From Arcicella rosea (GTDB taxonomy: Bacteria > Bacteroidota > Bacteroidia > Cytophagales > Spirosomataceae): a DNA stretch of 64,000 bases. The notes under the pieces were generated by a model, which ran no database searches, was not told the origin of the DNA, and saw only the letters and a list, made by a program, of their open reading frames with translations. The position numbers and the translations under genes are program-made. Shown here one piece after another: positions 62,976 through 64,000 of the stretch. The stretch covers positions 62,001 to 126,000 of the forward strand of contig NZ_JBEUMS010000015.1 of the NCBI RefSeq assembly GCF_040543805.1, given 5' to 3'. Positions within the stretch are counted from its first letter, which is position 1. Each line of letters starts with the position of its first letter.

Positions 62976-63014
62976 AAAAGGTTCGACAATTTACAAAAAA
63001 CTGTCGAACCTTTT
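62976..63014 (-). terminator. Terminator of purA
   Basis: Stem AAAAGGTTCGACA (62976-62988) / TGTCGAACCTTTT (63002-63014), 13 pairs, 19 bases after the purA stop. Confidence 0.9.
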
Positions 63015-63033
63015 GGAAATATTATATTGCTTA

Positions 63034-64000
63034 TTAAGCCAATGCACCTTTCAATACACATTCGTCACGGTCTGGACCGGTTGAAATGAAATTGATTGGT
63101 AAGCCTAATTTTTCTTCTAAGAAATTAATATAGCCTGTTAATTCAGATGGAAGGCTTTCAAAAGTTCTTAAGCCTTCTAATGAACAATTCCAACCTTTTA
63201 AGGTTTCATATACTGGCTCTACAATAGTGTCAGTCATGTCGTAAGGCAATTGCTCAGTAATTGTTCCGTCTGGTAATTTGTAAGCAACACATACTTCAAT
63301 TTCTTCAAAAATATTCAATACGTCTGCCTTCATCATTACCAATTGTGTTACACCATTAATCATCATGGCATATTTCAATGCTGGTAAATCAATCCAACCA
63401 CAACGACGAGGGCGACCAGTAGTTGAACCAAATTCACGACCTTCTTGACGCATTCTTTCGCCAACTTCATCCATTAATTCTGTTGGGAATGGGCCAGAAC
63501 CTACACGTGTAGCATAAGCTTTGAAGATACCGTAAACTTCGCCAATGTTTTTTGGAGCAACGCCCAAACCTGTACAAGCACCAGCAGAAATTGTATTTGA
63601 AGAAGTAACAAATGGATATGAACCAAAATCAACGTCTAATAAACTTCCTTGAGCACCTTCTGCCAAGATTGTTTTTCCAGCCGTAAGTGCATGATTTACT
63701 GAATACTCAGAATCTACCAAACGGAATTGTTTCATAAATTCTACTGCTTCAAAGAAATCAGCTTCAGCAGCAGCAAGATCGTATTCAAAATGATAAACAT
63801 CTAAAACCGCTTTGTGACGAGCCACCAAAGCATCGTATTTTGCTTTGAAGTTTGGTGAAATCATATCACCAACTCTTAAACCTTGACGAGAAATTTTGTC
63901 GGTATAAGTTGGTCCAATTCCTTTCAAAGTAGAACCAATTTTGGCATCCCCTTTCGCTTTTTCGTAAGCAGCATCTAACAAACGGTGTGTTGGAAGAATA
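63034..64000 (-). CDS. purA: Adenylosuccinate synthetase, N-terminal part outside window
   Basis: The frame runs to the window edge; the first complete codons encode ILPTHRLLDAAYEKAKGD. About 322 residues of the C-terminal part are present: GSTLKGIGPTYTDKISRQG, TSSNTISAGACTGLGVAP, TRVGSGPFPTEL, STTGRPRRCGWIDLPALKYA. PurA joins IMP and aspartate using GTP in AMP synthesis. The N-terminal GTP loop and catalytic Asp/His are off the end. Confidence 0.96.
   Translation of the reverse strand, partial: ILPTHRLLDAAYEKAKGDAKIGSTLKGIGPTYTDKISRQGLRVGDMISPNFKAKYDALVARHKAVLDVYHFEYDLAAAEADFFEAVEFMKQFRLVDSEYSVNHALTAGKTILAEGAQGSLLDVDFGSYPFVTSSNTISAGACTGLGVAPKNIGEVYGIFKAYATRVGSGPFPTELMDEVGERMRQEGREFGSTTGRPRRCGWIDLPALKYAMMINGVTQLVMMKADVLNIFEEIEVCVAYKLPDGTITEQLPYDMTDTIVEPVYETLKGWNCSLEGLRTFESLPSELTGYINFLEEKLGLPINFISTGPDRDECVLKGALA

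Overview
The window is chromosomal DNA of a low-GC member of the Bacteroidota, most likely a Cytophagales-type bacterium. The phylum call rests on a SusC/SusD pair, several TonB-linked receptors, DUF4249, GSCFA and DUF4136 proteins, a bacillithiol-transferase-like DinB protein, the gene order DUF177-rpmF-plsX-fabH-efp-accB-accC, and repeated -7 promoter boxes of the Bacteroidetes type (TAnnTTTG). The order and family are inference. No rRNA, tRNA, CRISPR array or complete insertion sequence was seen.

Layout. 1-3.8 kb: end of a DUF1080 gene and an exported propeller-cytochrome c protein (sugar oxidation or 3-keto-glycoside metabolism). 3.8-7.7 kb: a Panacea-domain antitoxin overlapping a small two-helix membrane protein (candidate PanAT toxin-antitoxin pair), a methyltransferase, a coiled-coil membrane protein and a short primase-like protein. 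7.7-11 kb: ATP synthase genes (AtpI-like, atpB, atpE, atpF, atpH) closed by a terminator, without atpA or atpG. 11-20.3 kb: an MG2/TonB-plug protein, the lipid/translation operon from DUF177 to accC, and a PAP2 phosphatase. 20.3-25.9 kb: metX behind a SAM-I-type riboswitch with a small ORF between them, then nadB, a nucleoside transporter and a BstA-like protein. 26-36.8 kb: a SusC/SusD/lipoprotein locus, then an operon of a Tat-exported aminotransferase, a Tat-exported flavin amine oxidase and a secreted Hint (intein-like) protein, then a DUF4136 lipoprotein. 36.9-43.7 kb: GSCFA, DUF4249, a TonB receptor and a LytTR/His_kinase pair. 43.9-51.1 kb: small metabolic and hypothetical genes, including a Gfo/Idh/MocA enzyme divergent from an MFS carrier, Uma2, a lipoprotein hydrolase and ispF.

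51.1-55 kb is the accessory island. It holds a 21-bp tandem array bracketed by 52-nt direct repeats that each fold into a hairpin, a very AT-rich gene for a 616-residue protein with a C-terminal HEPN-type Rx4H motif, two copies of a repeat unit (one carrying a 58-bp palindromic insertion with an 11-bp target duplication), and a lipoprotein gene broken by one in-frame stop codon. 55-64 kb returns to core genes: an HhH outer-membrane protein, rnc, fabF, acpP, a ROK kinase, a YkgJ-type protein and the 3' part of purA.

The strongest leads for undescribed biology are the Tat aminotransferase/amine oxidase/Hint operon, the HEPN gene beside the 21-bp array, the PanAT-like pair, and the small palindromic insertion whose empty site is preserved 1.3 kb away.
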